Below, piece by piece: positions 51,804 to 61,744 of a stretch of DNA of 64,000 nt (positions are counted from its first letter, which is position 1; each line of letters opens with the position of its first letter). The DNA comes from Rodentibacter caecimuris (GTDB lineage: Bacteria; Pseudomonadota; Gammaproteobacteria; Enterobacterales; Pasteurellaceae): assembly GCF_001019715.1 (NCBI RefSeq), contig NZ_BBXJ01000001.1, positions 1,302,001 through 1,366,000 of the forward strand, written 5' to 3'. Both the position numbers and the translations under genes were made by a program. The notes beneath the pieces are model-generated. The model had not been told where the DNA came from and searched no databases. It was given only the letters and a program-made list of their open reading frames with translations.

Positions 51804-54539
51804 ATGCGTAAGGGTCGTTGTTGTGCCTTATTGGTATTGATATTTTTAATCGGGATAATTTCTTTGCCGTGGTGGATCTCTTCAAAACAACTTGAACGGA
51901 CGATAAATTATTTCCTTGCGCCTGACTATTCCGTGCAATTATCCGATGATTGGGCGCTAAATAGTGGAGGTTTGAAACTCCCTGCTTTGCGAATCAAGGT
52001 CGGAACATGTACGCTGGCTAATCTTCACAAGATTCAACTTAATAATTGGTTTTCACCACATTTAATCGTTGAAAAGGCATCTGTCGATAACGCTTGCATT
52101 CAAAATATGCCAAGTCGCAACAACAAAACACCGGTAAAATTGACCGCACTTTTTGCGACCATGCCAATCTTTGAGATCAATGTTAAACAGTTTCAACTCT
52201 TAAATGCCGATGAGCTTGTTCCGCCTCTTTTTCATGATCTTCTCAATGCCGATATTTCAGCAACGGTCAAGCGTCGCCACGATCAATTTCAACTCAATTT
52301 TTCCGCCCGAAATCAGAAAGGATTAATATTACAACATCAATCAACCCTTTCCCCACAGGATAACCATTTCATTTGGCAAGGTAAAACCGATTATCAACCG
52401 GAAGAGAAACAACATTATCAATCTCATTTTAACCTTCAATTAAATGATGAAATTCTGCAAATGCAGCCAAAAGGTGAAATCACCTTTACATGGCAAAATC
52501 CCAATTTTTCTGTTAATCACGGGGAAGCAAACCTTGCTTGGCAGGGAGAAAAGGGCGTGATTAAAGCACAAGATCTCACGCGTAAATCACCATTGTTGGA
52601 TGTGCCGTTTATTTTTACACAGAACGGACTAGACATTTCGTGGGGAACTTTTTATTGGACATTTGACGGTTATCAGCCGATCAAAGGCTTTTTAGGCTTG
52701 TCTCTACGTACGCCGTCAAAAGGTTGGCTTCCCTTTGGTATTGATACCAATATTATCGTACAAACTTTTGGTGAGTATGGAAAAGGCGAGATTGTGATTT
52801 CCGGCGAAAATGGCGAAATTGGCGGTGGCGAAAACCAAGATCAGATTCATTTTAATTTAAAAACGCGAGGCGATTTACGCTATAACAATACGGTGGCACA
52901 AACAAATTTAACTTATCATCTGGGCGGTTCATTTGCTGATCCATTACTGCGTTTTAACGAAGGTTCTATTTTTAAAATGGATAATCAACAACAAGATACC
53001 AATATTCATGTTCGCTTGCCATTAGATCAAATACAAATTGGTAAATACGGCTTAAACGGTCAATTACAAGCAAGCTTAAAAGGTTTCACACCGCAATTTT
53101 CCGCTATCGATTTAAAATTGGACGGCGAAGCGGACGAATTTATTGCAGGGATCAAAACCATCTTTGAATTACGCGATCCACAACAAAAATTACACGATGC
53201 CGAACAGGATGCGAATAACCGCTGGGATTGGATAATTAACGGTAGCGCTTATTGGAATACCTTAAACACACCGATAAAACTACAAGGTATCGGCTTTTGG
53301 AACGGCGATCATATTGAATTAAATCAGCTTACCGCCTATTCCGATAAAATTCGGACAAATGGCATAACAATGGCGCCGCTCTCGCTAGAACTAAAAGATC
53401 GTTTGTATTGGGATTACGAGAAATCCCATATTCGTGGTTTATTACAAGTCAAAAGCGACCGGATTCACTTTGATTACGGCGGCGGTTTCACTCAACCTGT
53501 TTTTGGCGTCGGTATTGATGGGGAAAGTATCGAACGTTTCAATATTGCCGGCGATCTAAAGGCGGGTACGCTAGGCCCTATTGATCTGTTCGCCCGTTAT
53601 GAAAATCAAAGGCTAACAGGCAATATCAGTTGGAAAAAACAATCAGCAAATATATTCCAATCGCTTTTTCCGCAACAATGGGGCTGGTTAATTCATAATG
53701 GGCATATTAAAGGCGCGAGCAATTTCAATATCGATCATCAAGGAATTACGATGAAAGGGGACGTACGACTTTATCACGTCGGTCTTTCCTTTCCTGATGG
53801 TGAAATTAAAGATCTGGACATTCGTTTTCCGGTTAATTATCAGAATAATGTTTTACAAAATTCAGCAAATAATCCGATTAAAGTTTCTGTTCGCAATATG
53901 CGCAAAGGGGCATTATGGCTGAATGACGCAACATTTAATTTATTCGGTACTTATCCGAATTCTCACGCCAAACCACTTACATTGAGTGATGTAAAAATCG
54001 GTTTATTTGACGGTGAATTAACCATAGACAAACTCAATTTTCCGCAACATCAAATTGCAACGTTAACCTTCCGTAATATTGATCTCAATCAGGTCATGAC
54101 AATGGCACAGTATAATCAAATTCATTTGGAAGGACGTGTGAATGCGACCTTGCCTTTTTGGCTCAATCATTCAGCCTGTTTAATTTGTGACGGCACATTA
54201 CAACAAGCCGACAAAATGCGAATTAAACTGAATGATGAGGTAGCTAACGGATTGAAAAAAGGCGGCTTGACCGAAAGTATTCTGGTTAATTTATTAAAAG
54301 AAATGGAGCTTCAAAACGCCTATGCAAATATTCATCTTACCCCGAACGGGCAAATGAATTTACGTGCCAGCATTAAAGGTTTCAACCTCAATAATCCAAA
54401 CCATGCACCGATTACATTAAACTATCATCACCAAGAAAATATGTTCGAATTATGGAATATGATAGACTACGGTGCGCAATTTGAACAAAATTTACAATAT
54501 CGGCTTTATCAAGATTTAGAACATGAAAAAACACGTTAA
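51804..54539 (+). CDS. ydbH: YdbH family AsmA-like envelope protein
   Basis: 911 residues. An N-terminal membrane anchor (CCALLVLIFLIGIISLPWWI) is followed by a very long beta-rich periplasmic part ending LWNMIDYGAQFEQNLQYRLY. YdbH belongs to the AsmA-like bridge proteins that move phospholipid from inner to outer membrane, redundantly with TamB and YhdP in E. coli. It overlaps a small lipoprotein gene like ynbE by 17 bp, as in E. coli ydbH-ynbE. ydbL is missing here. Confidence 0.87.
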   Translation: MRKGRCCALLVLIFLIGIISLPWWISSKQLERTINYFLAPDYSVQLSDDWALNSGGLKLPALRIKVGTCTLANLHKIQLNNWFSPHLIVEKASVDNACIQNMPSRNNKTPVKLTALFATMPIFEINVKQFQLLNADELVPPLFHDLLNADISATVKRRHDQFQLNFSARNQKGLILQHQSTLSPQDNHFIWQGKTDYQPEEKQHYQSHFNLQLNDEILQMQPKGEITFTWQNPNFSVNHGEANLAWQGEKGVIKAQDLTRKSPLLDVPFIFTQNGLDISWGTFYWTFDGYQPIKGFLGLSLRTPSKGWLPFGIDTNIIVQTFGEYGKGEIVISGENGEIGGGENQDQIHFNLKTRGDLRYNNTVAQTNLTYHLGGSFADPLLRFNEGSIFKMDNQQQDTNIHVRLPLDQIQIGKYGLNGQLQASLKGFTPQFSAIDLKLDGEADEFIAGIKTIFELRDPQQKLHDAEQDANNRWDWIINGSAYWNTLNTPIKLQGIGFWNGDHIELNQLTAYSDKIRTNGITMAPLSLELKDRLYWDYEKSHIRGLLQVKSDRIHFDYGGGFTQPVFGVGIDGESIERFNIAGDLKAGTLGPIDLFARYENQRLTGNISWKKQSANIFQSLFPQQWGWLIHNGHIKGASNFNIDHQGITMKGDVRLYHVGLSFPDGEIKDLDIRFPVNYQNNVLQNSANNPIKVSVRNMRKGALWLNDATFNLFGTYPNSHAKPLTLSDVKIGLFDGELTIDKLNFPQHQIATLTFRNIDLNQVMTMAQYNQIHLEGRVNATLPFWLNHSACLICDGTLQQADKMRIKLNDEVANGLKKGGLTESILVNLLKEMELQNAYANIHLTPNGQMNLRASIKGFNLNNPNHAPITLNYHHQENMFELWNMIDYGAQFEQNLQYRLYQDLEHEKTR

Positions 54540-54726
54540 AAATCGACTGCACTTTTTATTTATCTGTGTAGCTTTTAGCTTACTGACGGGTTGCACCCCG
54601 ACTATTCAGCTTGATACCCCAAAAGAAGGCATCACAATTAATATGAATGTGGTGGTGGATCATAATATTAATGTCACAATGGATGAAAAAACCAAAGCTG
54701 TAATGGCGGAAAGCGATAAAAAATAA
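54523..54726 (+). CDS. ynbE: YnbE-like lipoprotein, partner of YdbH
   Basis: 67-residue precursor: MKKHVKNRLHFLFICVAFSL then LTGCTPTIQLDTPKEGITIN. A lipobox LTGC gives a mature lipoprotein of about 44 residues with INMNVVVDHNINVTMDEK, the YnbE core. YnbE is an outer-membrane lipoprotein reported to work with YdbH in the bridge. The gene overlap supports a shared role. Confidence 0.87.
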   Translation: MKKHVKNRLHFLFICVAFSLLTGCTPTIQLDTPKEGITINMNVVVDHNINVTMDEKTKAVMAESDKK

Positions 54727-54750
54727 TGGCTTACCTCTGTAAGCCATCTT
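54726..54750. terminator. terminator after ynbE
   Basis: ATGGCTTA-cctctg-TAAGCCAT followed by CTTATTTCTT, between convergent genes. Confidence 0.75.
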
Positions 54751-54755
54751 ATTTC

Positions 54756-55112
54756 TTAAAAATTTAATACTTTATCCGCTTCCATCGTCCAATCGGCAAG
54801 CTCTGCCAATGTACCGATTTCTATGCCCTCCGCCAAGGGTAAATCGGTGATCCCCCTCGCATTGGTACAGGTTTTACAAAGTTTTACGACTGCCCCTTGT
54901 GCGGTTAAAATTTCCAACATTTGCTGTAAATGATACCCTTCCGCCGGGTTTTGTTTTGCAAGCCCGCCACTCACCGCATCCGACATTAAAAACAGTTTCA
55001 AATTGACCGCACTTTTATGCTGTTCTTGTAACTGTAAAGCAAGGCGTAATGCACTAAAAAAATGTTCATCGCCATAAGGCGAAGAATGAATAATAAAAAG
55101 GATATTCTGCAT
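54756..55112 (-). CDS. DsrE/F-like (YchN-type) protein
   Basis: 118 residues from the ATG at 55112: MQNILFIIHSSPYGDEHFFS. It also shows VNLKLFLMSDAVSGGLAKQN and VVKLCKTCTNARGI with a Cys-x-x-Cys motif, and ends ELADWTMEADKVLNF. It fits the DsrE fold, small hexameric sulfur-relay-like proteins; the closest known relative is YchN of E. coli, whose job is unclear. It is a single gene whose nearest neighbour upstream is the purine permease terminator. Confidence 0.75.
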   Translation of the reverse strand: MQNILFIIHSSPYGDEHFFSALRLALQLQEQHKSAVNLKLFLMSDAVSGGLAKQNPAEGYHLQQMLEILTAQGAVVKLCKTCTNARGITDLPLAEGIEIGTLAELADWTMEADKVLNF

Positions 55113-55144
55113 AATCACTCTCGTAGTTCTCCTTCAAATATAAA

Positions 55145-55170
55145 AAGGGCGAACTTTCGCTCGCCCATAA
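55145..55170 (-). terminator. terminator of the purine permease gene
   Basis: GGGCGA and TCGCCC inverted around ACTTTCGC; on the minus strand followed by TTTTTATA. Confidence 0.75.
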
Positions 55171-55172
55171 AA

Positions 55173-56468
55173 TTATCCCACCCAAACAAATTTCGCAACA
55201 AATAAAAGTGAAACCACCCAAACCGGTGCATTAATCTCCTTGATACGACCTGTGCAGGTTTTCATAATACAGTAGCTGATGAAACCAAATGCAATACCCT
55301 CCGTAATAGAGTAAGTAAAAGGCATCATGGCTGCGGTAACAAATGCCGGAGCGGCTTCGGTTAAATCATCCCATTGCACACGAATTAGGCTGGATGCCAT
55401 CAAGATACCGACATAAACCAACGCCCCTGCGGTTGCATAGGCAGGCACAACACCAGCAAGCGGTGAAAAGAAAATGGTGAGTAAGAATAATACGCCGACG
55501 GTCACAGCGGTTAATCCCGTGCGCCCCCCAACCGACACACCCGCACCGCTTTCAATATAGGTACTAATTGCAGAAGTGCCGATATAAGAACCACCTACCG
55601 CACTGACACTATCAACTAATAGGGCTTGTTTCATTTTTGGGAAACGTCCTTTTTCATCGCTAATGCCTGCTTTGTCAGTTACCCCTAATAATGTACCAGA
55701 AGAATCAAATAGGTTTACCAATAAAAATGAGAAAATAATACCTAGCAATGCAGTATCTAACGCACCGGTAATATCTACTTTACCTACGACGGTATCTAAT
55801 GCCGGCGGCATTGAAATCACACCGTGAAACATTACCGATTCATCTAACCAAAGTGCAAGCCCCGTGACGACCGCAATAGAAATCAATACGCCGGAAAAAA
55901 TATTACGGGCAGCCAATACAACGATAATGAAAAAACCAAGTACGCCGAGTAACACTTTAGGATCATGCAAATCACCAAGAGCCACTAAGGTAGCCGGATT
56001 AGCCACCACAAGCCCCATATTTTTAAAACCAATTAATGCAATGAAAAAACCAATCCCTGCTCCAATTCCTACGCGAATACTTAACGGAATGGATGCCATT
56101 AACCAATAACGAATTTGTAAAAGCGTTAGGACGAATAAACCGACAGAACCCCAAAAAATGGTTCCCATTCCGATTTCCCAAGAATAGCCCAACTTCCCAA
56201 CAACCACATAAGCGAAAAAGGCATTCAACCCCATTGCCGGTGCAAGTGCGATCGGCAAATTGCTAAATAACCCCATTGCCATTGTCCCAATACCGGCAAT
56301 TAAACAAGTGGTAACAAAGACAACTTGTTTATCCATTCCTGCATCACCCAGTATTGAGGGGTTAACAAATACAATATAAACCATAGTAAAAAAGGTGGTG
56401 ATACCCGCAATAATTTCAGTTTTTGTGGTTGAACCTTTTTCACGCAACTTAAAAACTCGTTCTAACAT
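55173..56468 (-). CDS. AzgA-type adenine/guanine/hypoxanthine permease
   Basis: 431 residues with 12-14 hydrophobic segments. It starts MLERVFKLREKGSTTKTEII, then AGITTFFTMVYIVFVNPSIL and LAPAMGLNAFFAYVVVGKLG. Also DSSGTLLGVTDKAGISDEKG, the conserved NCS2/AzgA motif. It imports purine bases with protons. It lies 16 bp before usg in the direction of transcription, so the two may be one unit. Confidence 0.9.
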   Translation of the reverse strand: MLERVFKLREKGSTTKTEIIAGITTFFTMVYIVFVNPSILGDAGMDKQVVFVTTCLIAGIGTMAMGLFSNLPIALAPAMGLNAFFAYVVVGKLGYSWEIGMGTIFWGSVGLFVLTLLQIRYWLMASIPLSIRVGIGAGIGFFIALIGFKNMGLVVANPATLVALGDLHDPKVLLGVLGFFIIVVLAARNIFSGVLISIAVVTGLALWLDESVMFHGVISMPPALDTVVGKVDITGALDTALLGIIFSFLLVNLFDSSGTLLGVTDKAGISDEKGRFPKMKQALLVDSVSAVGGSYIGTSAISTYIESGAGVSVGGRTGLTAVTVGVLFLLTIFFSPLAGVVPAYATAGALVYVGILMASSLIRVQWDDLTEAAPAFVTAAMMPFTYSITEGIAFGFISYCIMKTCTGRIKEINAPVWVVSLLFVAKFVWVG

Positions 56469-56483
56469 AATTGTTCCTTAAAA

Positions 56484-57437
56484 TTAATAACCTTGATGAT
56501 AAATAGCTTCGAGTAATTTGACGGCAAGATAAGCAAGATTAAAACGTTGATCATCGGCTACCGTCCAAAATTCAATGCCGTTTTCAACCGCACTTAACGG
56601 ATGAATATGTAATTTTACCTGTGTTTCCCCGCTTTCTATTTCCCCATTTATTACCGGACTAATACTTGTGTCATGGTATTGTAAAAGTTCATTATCTTGC
56701 GGTTGGAAATCCGCCGCATAATCCCAAAGTGCGGTTACTTTTTGTGCCATGCCATAAAATACCGGTACTTGCACAGCATGAAATAGCACAGAATGGCATT
56801 GAGGAAAAATCTTTTGAAATTGCTCTGACAACGTCATTGTTTTTTGTGGATAGACATCAAATGCTAACCGCTTTTCATCGTCATCTAACGGGATACCATT
56901 CAACAAACGTGCTGTTTGTCCTGCTAATTTACTGACGGTTTCACCGTTCTGATAAGAAGCAGGAAGCAAAGAAGTCGCAAAAATTTGAGTAATATTGGTT
57001 GTCTGCAATACCGGAGACATCGCTAAAGCAAGTTGGCTAACTTGAGGATCCGGCAAACTCACAATATTACGTTGTCTTAATTCAACTAAATCACCCTCAT
57101 TAATTGTCGGTACGACAACAGGTACATTGGAAAGTGCGGCACACACGCCTTTCATATCTATGATTACGCAACCGCTTTCAGCAGCAATCGCAATAGCGGC
57201 TAATTGTTCAACATCACCGGAAAAAAAGAGGTAATCAACCTCAGACCAATCCATTTCTTGCACAGAACGCTGTACAACGCTTTTATTATTAAAACGCACA
57301 CTTTGTTCTTCATCAAAAGGGGAAATTTCTACAATTGATATGCGACCTATCGTTAGTTTACTTTCTTCAAGAGCTTCAGCAATTTTCTCACATAATTCAA
57401 ATTCTGCCGCAATGGCAATATTTAGGCTTGCATCCAT
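56484..57437 (-). CDS. usg: USG-1 protein, inactive aspartate-semialdehyde-dehydrogenase homologue
   Basis: 317 residues of the Asd-like Usg family: [37 protein letters not shown], and [20 protein letters not shown] where real Asd enzymes have the catalytic Cys. That Cys is absent (Pro-Asp-Pro instead), so dehydrogenase activity is not expected. Function unknown; it is conserved across gamma-proteobacteria. Confidence 0.85.
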   Translation of the reverse strand: MDASLNIAIAAEFELCEKIAEALEESKLTIGRISIVEISPFDEEQSVRFNNKSVVQRSVQEMDWSEVDYLFFSGDVEQLAAIAIAAESGCVIIDMKGVCAALSNVPVVVPTINEGDLVELRQRNIVSLPDPQVSQLALAMSPVLQTTNITQIFATSLLPASYQNGETVSKLAGQTARLLNGIPLDDDEKRLAFDVYPQKTMTLSEQFQKIFPQCHSVLFHAVQVPVFYGMAQKVTALWDYAADFQPQDNELLQYHDTSISPVINGEIESGETQVKLHIHPLSAVENGIEFWTVADDQRFNLAYLAVKLLEAIYHQGY

Positions 57438-57494
57438 TTTTTTCTCCGCTATAAAATAAGCGCCCCATTCTACAAAAAAAGGGCTAAAAATAAA

Positions 57495-57974
57495 ATGACA
57501 CCGGCAATCGATTTACTTAAAAAACAAAAAATTCCTTTTATTCTTCATACTTACGAGCACGATCCCAATAATACCCATTTCGGCGAAGAAGCGGCGGAAA
57601 AATTAGGTATAGATCCCCATCGTTCTTTCAAAACCTTACTTGTAGCCGAGAACGGCGATCAAAAAAAGCTAGCCTGTTTTGTGTTACCTACATCCGATAT
57701 GCTGAATTTAAAAAAAGCCGCCAAAGCAATTGACGTCAAAAAACTCGAAATGGCAGACAAAGACGCTGCGCAAAAAAGCAGTGGATATTTGTTAGGGGGA
57801 ATTAGCCCCATCGCACAAAAGAAACGTTTAAAAACAGTTATAAATTCAACCGCACTTAAATTTGAGACCATTTATGTTTCCGGAGGAAAACGAGGATTAA
57901 GTGTGGAACTTGCCCCTAGAGATTTAGCCAATTTATTGAATGCTAAGTTTGTGGATATTATTGATGAAGAATAA
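57495..57974 (+). CDS. ybaK: Cys-tRNA(Pro) deacylase YbaK
   Basis: 159 residues, near-identical in style to H. influenzae HI1434 (YbaK), whose structure is known. It starts [20 protein letters not shown] and has [20 protein letters not shown], the conserved [20 protein letters not shown] and [20 protein letters not shown]. It removes Cys misloaded on tRNA(Pro). Divergent from usg. A strong terminator follows. Confidence 0.92.
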   Translation: MTPAIDLLKKQKIPFILHTYEHDPNNTHFGEEAAEKLGIDPHRSFKTLLVAENGDQKKLACFVLPTSDMLNLKKAAKAIDVKKLEMADKDAAQKSSGYLLGGISPIAQKKRLKTVINSTALKFETIYVSGGKRGLSVELAPRDLANLLNAKFVDIIDEE

Positions 57975-57994
57975 GAATTGGGAATAATGAAAAA

Positions 57995-58018
57995 GGACAA
58001 GCTATTAGCTTGTCCCCC
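57995..58018 (+). terminator. terminator of ybaK
   Basis: GGACAAGC-tatta-GCTTGTCC, 21 bp past the stop; only a short C/A run follows. Confidence 0.65.
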
Positions 58019-58085
58019 AAAATCAATTAAGCGTATTCTATCGCTTTAAATTGCTATAACCGATATTTTTATCGATTTCTGACTA

Positions 58086-58619
58086 TTAAAAAGTAGAGGT
58101 ATCTTGAAACAACCCGACTTTCAGATCCGTAGCGGTATAAATAATGCGTCCATCGACTTCGACTTCCCCATCAGCCATTCCCATGACTAATTTACGGTTA
58201 ATCACCCGCTTTATATTAATACGATAAATCACTTTTTTTGCTGTGGGTAAAATCTGACCGGTGAATTTGACTTCTCCAACACCGAGCGCACGCCCTTTTC
58301 CCTTACCGCCGATCCAACCTAGAAAAAAACCGACTAATTGCCACATAGCATCTAAGCCTAAGCACCCCGGCATTACCGGATCGCCAATAAAATGGCAGCT
58401 AAAAAAAGGTAAATCCGGATGAATATCTAATTCAGCCTCAATATAGCCTTTTCCAAAAGAACCGCCCTCTTGTTCCATTTTCACAATACGATCCATCATT
58501 AACATCGTTGGGGCGGGAAGTTGCGGCCCTTCATCACCAAATAATTCACCACGACCGGATGCAAGTAAATCTTCGTAGCTATAACTTTCTTTTTTATTTA
58601 GTGTACAACTGTTTTGCAT
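58086..58619 (-). CDS. fabA: 3-hydroxydecanoyl-ACP dehydratase/isomerase
   Basis: 177 residues with the FabA hotdog fold. [20 protein letters not shown] holds the catalytic His76 and Asp90. It also shows [20 protein letters not shown]-like text near residue 30 ([19 protein letters not shown]). It makes trans-2-decenoyl-ACP and isomerises it to cis-3, the branch to unsaturated fatty acids. It neighbours lonH and matP, as in E. coli. Confidence 0.96.
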   Translation of the reverse strand: MQNSCTLNKKESYSYEDLLASGRGELFGDEGPQLPAPTMLMMDRIVKMEQEGGSFGKGYIEAELDIHPDLPFFSCHFIGDPVMPGCLGLDAMWQLVGFFLGWIGGKGKGRALGVGEVKFTGQILPTAKKVIYRINIKRVINRKLVMGMADGEVEVDGRIIYTATDLKVGLFQDTSTF

Positions 58620-58765
58620 TTTTCTTCCTTCAATTTATTTTGTTTCAACAAACCTTGATACTAAGCATTCTAAAAGGAATAAGAAAGACTGTAAACAGAT
58701 AACACTTGTTAGCTGAACTTGTCCGATCAGTTTTGTAATGAAGGAATCATAGACATGATATAAAA

Positions 58766-58795
58766 AATAAGAGCGAACATTTGTTCGCTCTCAAT
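58766..58795 (-). terminator. terminator of lonH
   Basis: GAGCGAAC-attt-GTTCGCTC; on the minus strand followed by TTATTTTTTATA. Confidence 0.85.
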
Positions 58796-58801
58796 TTATA
58801 A

Positions 58802-60607
58802 TCACCGAAAAAAATTAAATAAACCTTTTTTCGGCGGTTCCGTACGAAAATCAATTCGCTGCCGGATAAGGCGGGAAATCGGGGTTTTACGATCTTCGTA
58901 AATTTTATTTTCCTCTTCCAATAAATCACGTTGGAAGATCAATTCACAGGTTTGATAAATATCTTCGACCGGAAAAATAAAAAACTCGCCATTTTTGACC
59001 GCACTTACTACTTCATCGGAAAGACTCAGTTGCTGAATGGTTGTAGCCGGAATAATAACCCCTTGCTTTCCGCAGAGTCCTCGGCGTTGACAAATCGTGA
59101 AAAATCCCTCAATTTTGTCGTTTACCCCACCTACCGCATGAACCAGTCCAAACTGATCAATCGAACCGGTTATCGCAATATGTTGCGGCAAAGGCAATTC
59201 AGCCAAGGCACTGACAAGCACACAAAAAATTGCCAACGATGCGCTGTCGCCATCAATTTCACCATAGGATTGTTCAAAAACAAGAGAGGCGGAAAACGGT
59301 AGCTGAGAAGGCAATTCTAAAATATTCGACAGACAGGCCTGTGCAATCATCATTCCTTTACCGTGTAAATTTCCGGCAAGTTCATTTTTACGTTCGACAT
59401 CGACCACTTCCCCTTCGCCAAATTGCACGACACAACTAATCCGTGACGGCTCGCCAAATACCACCGGTGTACCGGGATATTCAATCACAGATAAACCATT
59501 AATCTGCCCGACAATCTCCCCCTCTGTTTCGACATAAACCTGTTCATTGAGAATATCGGCATAGGTTTGCTCTTTTAAAAAGCTGTGTTGTACCCTTTGC
59601 TGTTGAAAAAATGCTTCAAAATCAACCGCACTTAGTGAGTTTTTTTGTGCTAGTGTCGCTGTATTAAGTAATACATTCTTCAAGATAGCAGGCGAAGCAT
59701 TAATTAAAAACCGATTCTCACTTTCCCTTACAAGGAATTGATACAATTTATTTAATGCTGAAAAATCCAAAGCTAGCTGATTTTCCTCAGCGACACCATG
59801 AGCATAGCCGACCCAATTTTTTTGTTCATCAACATCAGTTACCGAAAGATAACTTTCAATTTCGGCATAATCCGCAAAATTGTATAAATTTTCTTCCAAC
59901 TCCCCTAATGTGGCGAGTTCCGTACGATTGCCTAACACAATTACTTTGGTCTCAAGCGGATAACTTGGAATTTCACAAGGTAGTGTTTTAAAAGGATGCG
60001 CAGAATACCAATCGAAACGCTTGGTTTGTAAAATATGTTTTAAACGTTGCCATAAATCAAATTGTGCCAATAATGTTGACGCACTCAAAATCAGTACGCC
60101 TCCATTTGCACGGTGAATTAAGCCCGGATGAAGTTGAATATCTTGCGAGCTAGAATGCAGTCTGACACTACCAAAGAGCCGGAACGGATCACAATGCAAT
60201 GCACTTAGCACTTCACCTGAAGCGGCAAAATTATCTTCCAACGATTGAGCAGGCTCAACTTCAATACGAGGAAATGAGAAGGAATCCCCTTGCTCCACTA
60301 TATAATTTACCCCAAAAATCGACCGCTCTTTAGGTAACATTTGTCGTATTAATGGAATAAGCAAAGAGGCATAATCTACCTGATCATCAGCTTTTAATAC
60401 CATAAGGGAGCGATTTGGATTACGCAAAAACAAAGAAAGGGCGTTTTTGGTATTTGGTTGTAAAGCCCAAAAATCAAGGGGTTGAGAGGGGTGTTCGGTA
60501 TAGGCTAACAGGGGTTGTAGAGATTCCCAATTAAGGGATTGTTCTTGAAAGAAAGATGAACTCACTGGCAATTTCTCATTAGTAAAATTGGTCGCATTAT
60601 CGCACAT
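58802..60607 (-). CDS. Lon-like ATP-dependent protease (LonH/YcbZ)
   Basis: 601 residues. The N-terminal region is a degenerate AAA part (LMVLKADDQVDYASLLIPLI). The C-terminal Lon protease domain has the catalytic Ser in GEIDGDSASLAIFCVLVSAL near residue 455 and the catalytic Lys in AVGGVNDKIEGFFTICQRRG near residue 495. The Walker A motif is not clear, as is typical of YcbZ. Located between fabA and matP as in E. coli. Confidence 0.88.
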   Translation of the reverse strand: MCDNATNFTNEKLPVSSSFFQEQSLNWESLQPLLAYTEHPSQPLDFWALQPNTKNALSLFLRNPNRSLMVLKADDQVDYASLLIPLIRQMLPKERSIFGVNYIVEQGDSFSFPRIEVEPAQSLEDNFAASGEVLSALHCDPFRLFGSVRLHSSSQDIQLHPGLIHRANGGVLILSASTLLAQFDLWQRLKHILQTKRFDWYSAHPFKTLPCEIPSYPLETKVIVLGNRTELATLGELEENLYNFADYAEIESYLSVTDVDEQKNWVGYAHGVAEENQLALDFSALNKLYQFLVRESENRFLINASPAILKNVLLNTATLAQKNSLSAVDFEAFFQQQRVQHSFLKEQTYADILNEQVYVETEGEIVGQINGLSVIEYPGTPVVFGEPSRISCVVQFGEGEVVDVERKNELAGNLHGKGMMIAQACLSNILELPSQLPFSASLVFEQSYGEIDGDSASLAIFCVLVSALAELPLPQHIAITGSIDQFGLVHAVGGVNDKIEGFFTICQRRGLCGKQGVIIPATTIQQLSLSDEVVSAVKNGEFFIFPVEDIYQTCELIFQRDLLEEENKIYEDRKTPISRLIRQRIDFRTEPPKKGLFNFFR

Positions 60608-60693
60608 TTGCGTATATTGTAAAAATCAGCTGGAAAAATTAATTTAAAACACGTATATTAAGTGAGTTACCACGTCACTAAATATTACATATT

Positions 60694-61143
60694 ATGAAAT
60701 ATCAAAAATTAGAAAATCAAGAAGCCAACTGGAAATGGATTTACTTGATTAGAAAATATCGTGAAGGTGAAAATATCACGCGCTACGAAGAAAAAAGCCG
60801 ACAAGAATCGGTTGTGGCAGAATTAGTAGAAAGCCAGAATTATCCTGAAAAGATTGAAAATTGGATCAAACAACATCTTTCTACGGCACTACCGATTAAA
60901 TTGGATCAGGCAATTCGGGCAAGACGAAAACGTTTTTTCAATGCGGAAAAACAATCTACAAAAAAGAAATCCATTGATTTGGAATATGCGGTTTGGTTAC
61001 GTCTTTCAAAATATTCACGCAAAATGAATATGACCCTTTCGGAAACAATCACTTATATGATTGATGAACGTGAAAGTAAAGCCCTATATGAAAGCCAAAT
61101 GTCAGCAATGAAAAGCAGCCTTAAAAATTTATTAAACCAATAA
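60694..61143 (+). CDS. matP: macrodomain Ter protein MatP
   Basis: 149 residues: MKYQKLENQEANWKWIYLIR, KYREGENITRYEEKSRQESV, and the ribbon-helix-helix KKSIDLEYAVWLRLSKYSRK, then MTLSETITYMIDERE, with a C-terminal coiled-coil. MatP binds matS sites in the terminus macrodomain and organises it for segregation. It is divergent from lonH. Confidence 0.95.
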   Translation: MKYQKLENQEANWKWIYLIRKYREGENITRYEEKSRQESVVAELVESQNYPEKIENWIKQHLSTALPIKLDQAIRARRKRFFNAEKQSTKKKSIDLEYAVWLRLSKYSRKMNMTLSETITYMIDERESKALYESQMSAMKSSLKNLLNQ

Positions 61144-61172
61144 AAAAGACAGGGCGGTAAACCTTGTCTTTT
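61144..61172 (+). terminator. terminator of matP
   Basis: AAAAGACAGGG and CCTTGTCTTTT pair around CGGTAAA with one wobble, directly after the stop. Confidence 0.75.
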
Positions 61173-61198
61173 GAATTAAACTAAATAGAGAAGTTTAA

Positions 61199-61226
61199 GA
61201 GCGCAGTTTAATTCGCGCTCCTGTTT
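61199..61226. terminator. hairpin after cspD
   Basis: GAGCGC-agtttaattc-GCGCTC. T-rich on the plus side (CTGTTTTTATT); weaker on the cspD strand, so it may also serve matP read-through. Confidence 0.6.
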
Positions 61227-61436
61227 TTATTCCACAATTGGAATAATCTTTGTGGCATGAGATCCTTTATCGCCGTGAATCACTTCAAATTGCACTTTTT
61301 GCCCTGCTTTTAATGAACGGTATCCGTCCATTTCAATCACAGAATAATGTGCAAAAATATCAGCTTCCACGCCTTCTGCGGAAATAAAACCAAATCCTTT
61401 TGCGTTATTAAACCACTTAACAATACCAATTTCCAT
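61227..61436 (-). CDS. cspD: cold-shock-like protein CspD
   Basis: 69 residues with RNP1 KGFGFISAEG and RNP2 DIFAHYSVI and start MEIGIVKWFNNAKGFGF, a five-strand OB fold. The EVIHGDKGSHATKIIPIVE tail fits CspD rather than CspA. E. coli CspD inhibits replication in stationary phase by binding single-stranded DNA. Single gene. Confidence 0.9.
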   Translation of the reverse strand: MEIGIVKWFNNAKGFGFISAEGVEADIFAHYSVIEMDGYRSLKAGQKVQFEVIHGDKGSHATKIIPIVE

Positions 61437-61581
61437 TATTGACCTCTTAGGCTTCGCCTATACAATCATAAAACAAATAAGACGTGTGCCTTATCACCCG
61501 AATTGGCCGCTATCTTTAAATATTTTGATTTTTTATGCAACAAGCAATATTAAAAAATGTTATGGAGATCACAAAATATTT

Positions 61582-61740
61582 TTATTTTTCAGTATGTTTC
61601 GCTGATTTTTCATGTAATTCACGCAATTCTCTCGCTACAATTTGAATCGCTTCACCACTATTTATTCCTTTTGCCATTAATTCTTGAATTTTTTCAACTG
61701 CGCTTTGTTGTTCTTCGTGTGTTAATTGAATATCTAACAT
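61582..61740 (-). CDS. YoaH family (UPF0181) small protein
   Basis: 52 residues from ATG 61740: [20 protein letters not shown] then [20 protein letters not shown], the YoaH core (E..Q.AVE.IQELMA.G..SG.AI). It is the last gene of the yqcC-truC group, 4 bp after truC. Function unknown, widespread. Confidence 0.85.
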   Translation of the reverse strand: MLDIQLTHEEQQSAVEKIQELMAKGINSGEAIQIVARELRELHEKSAKHTEK

Positions 61741-61744
61741 AAAC

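Noticed and set aside
61557-61742. Plus-strand hydrophobic frame
   Set aside because: It is the antisense of the yoaH gene on the minus strand, which has conserved family text.
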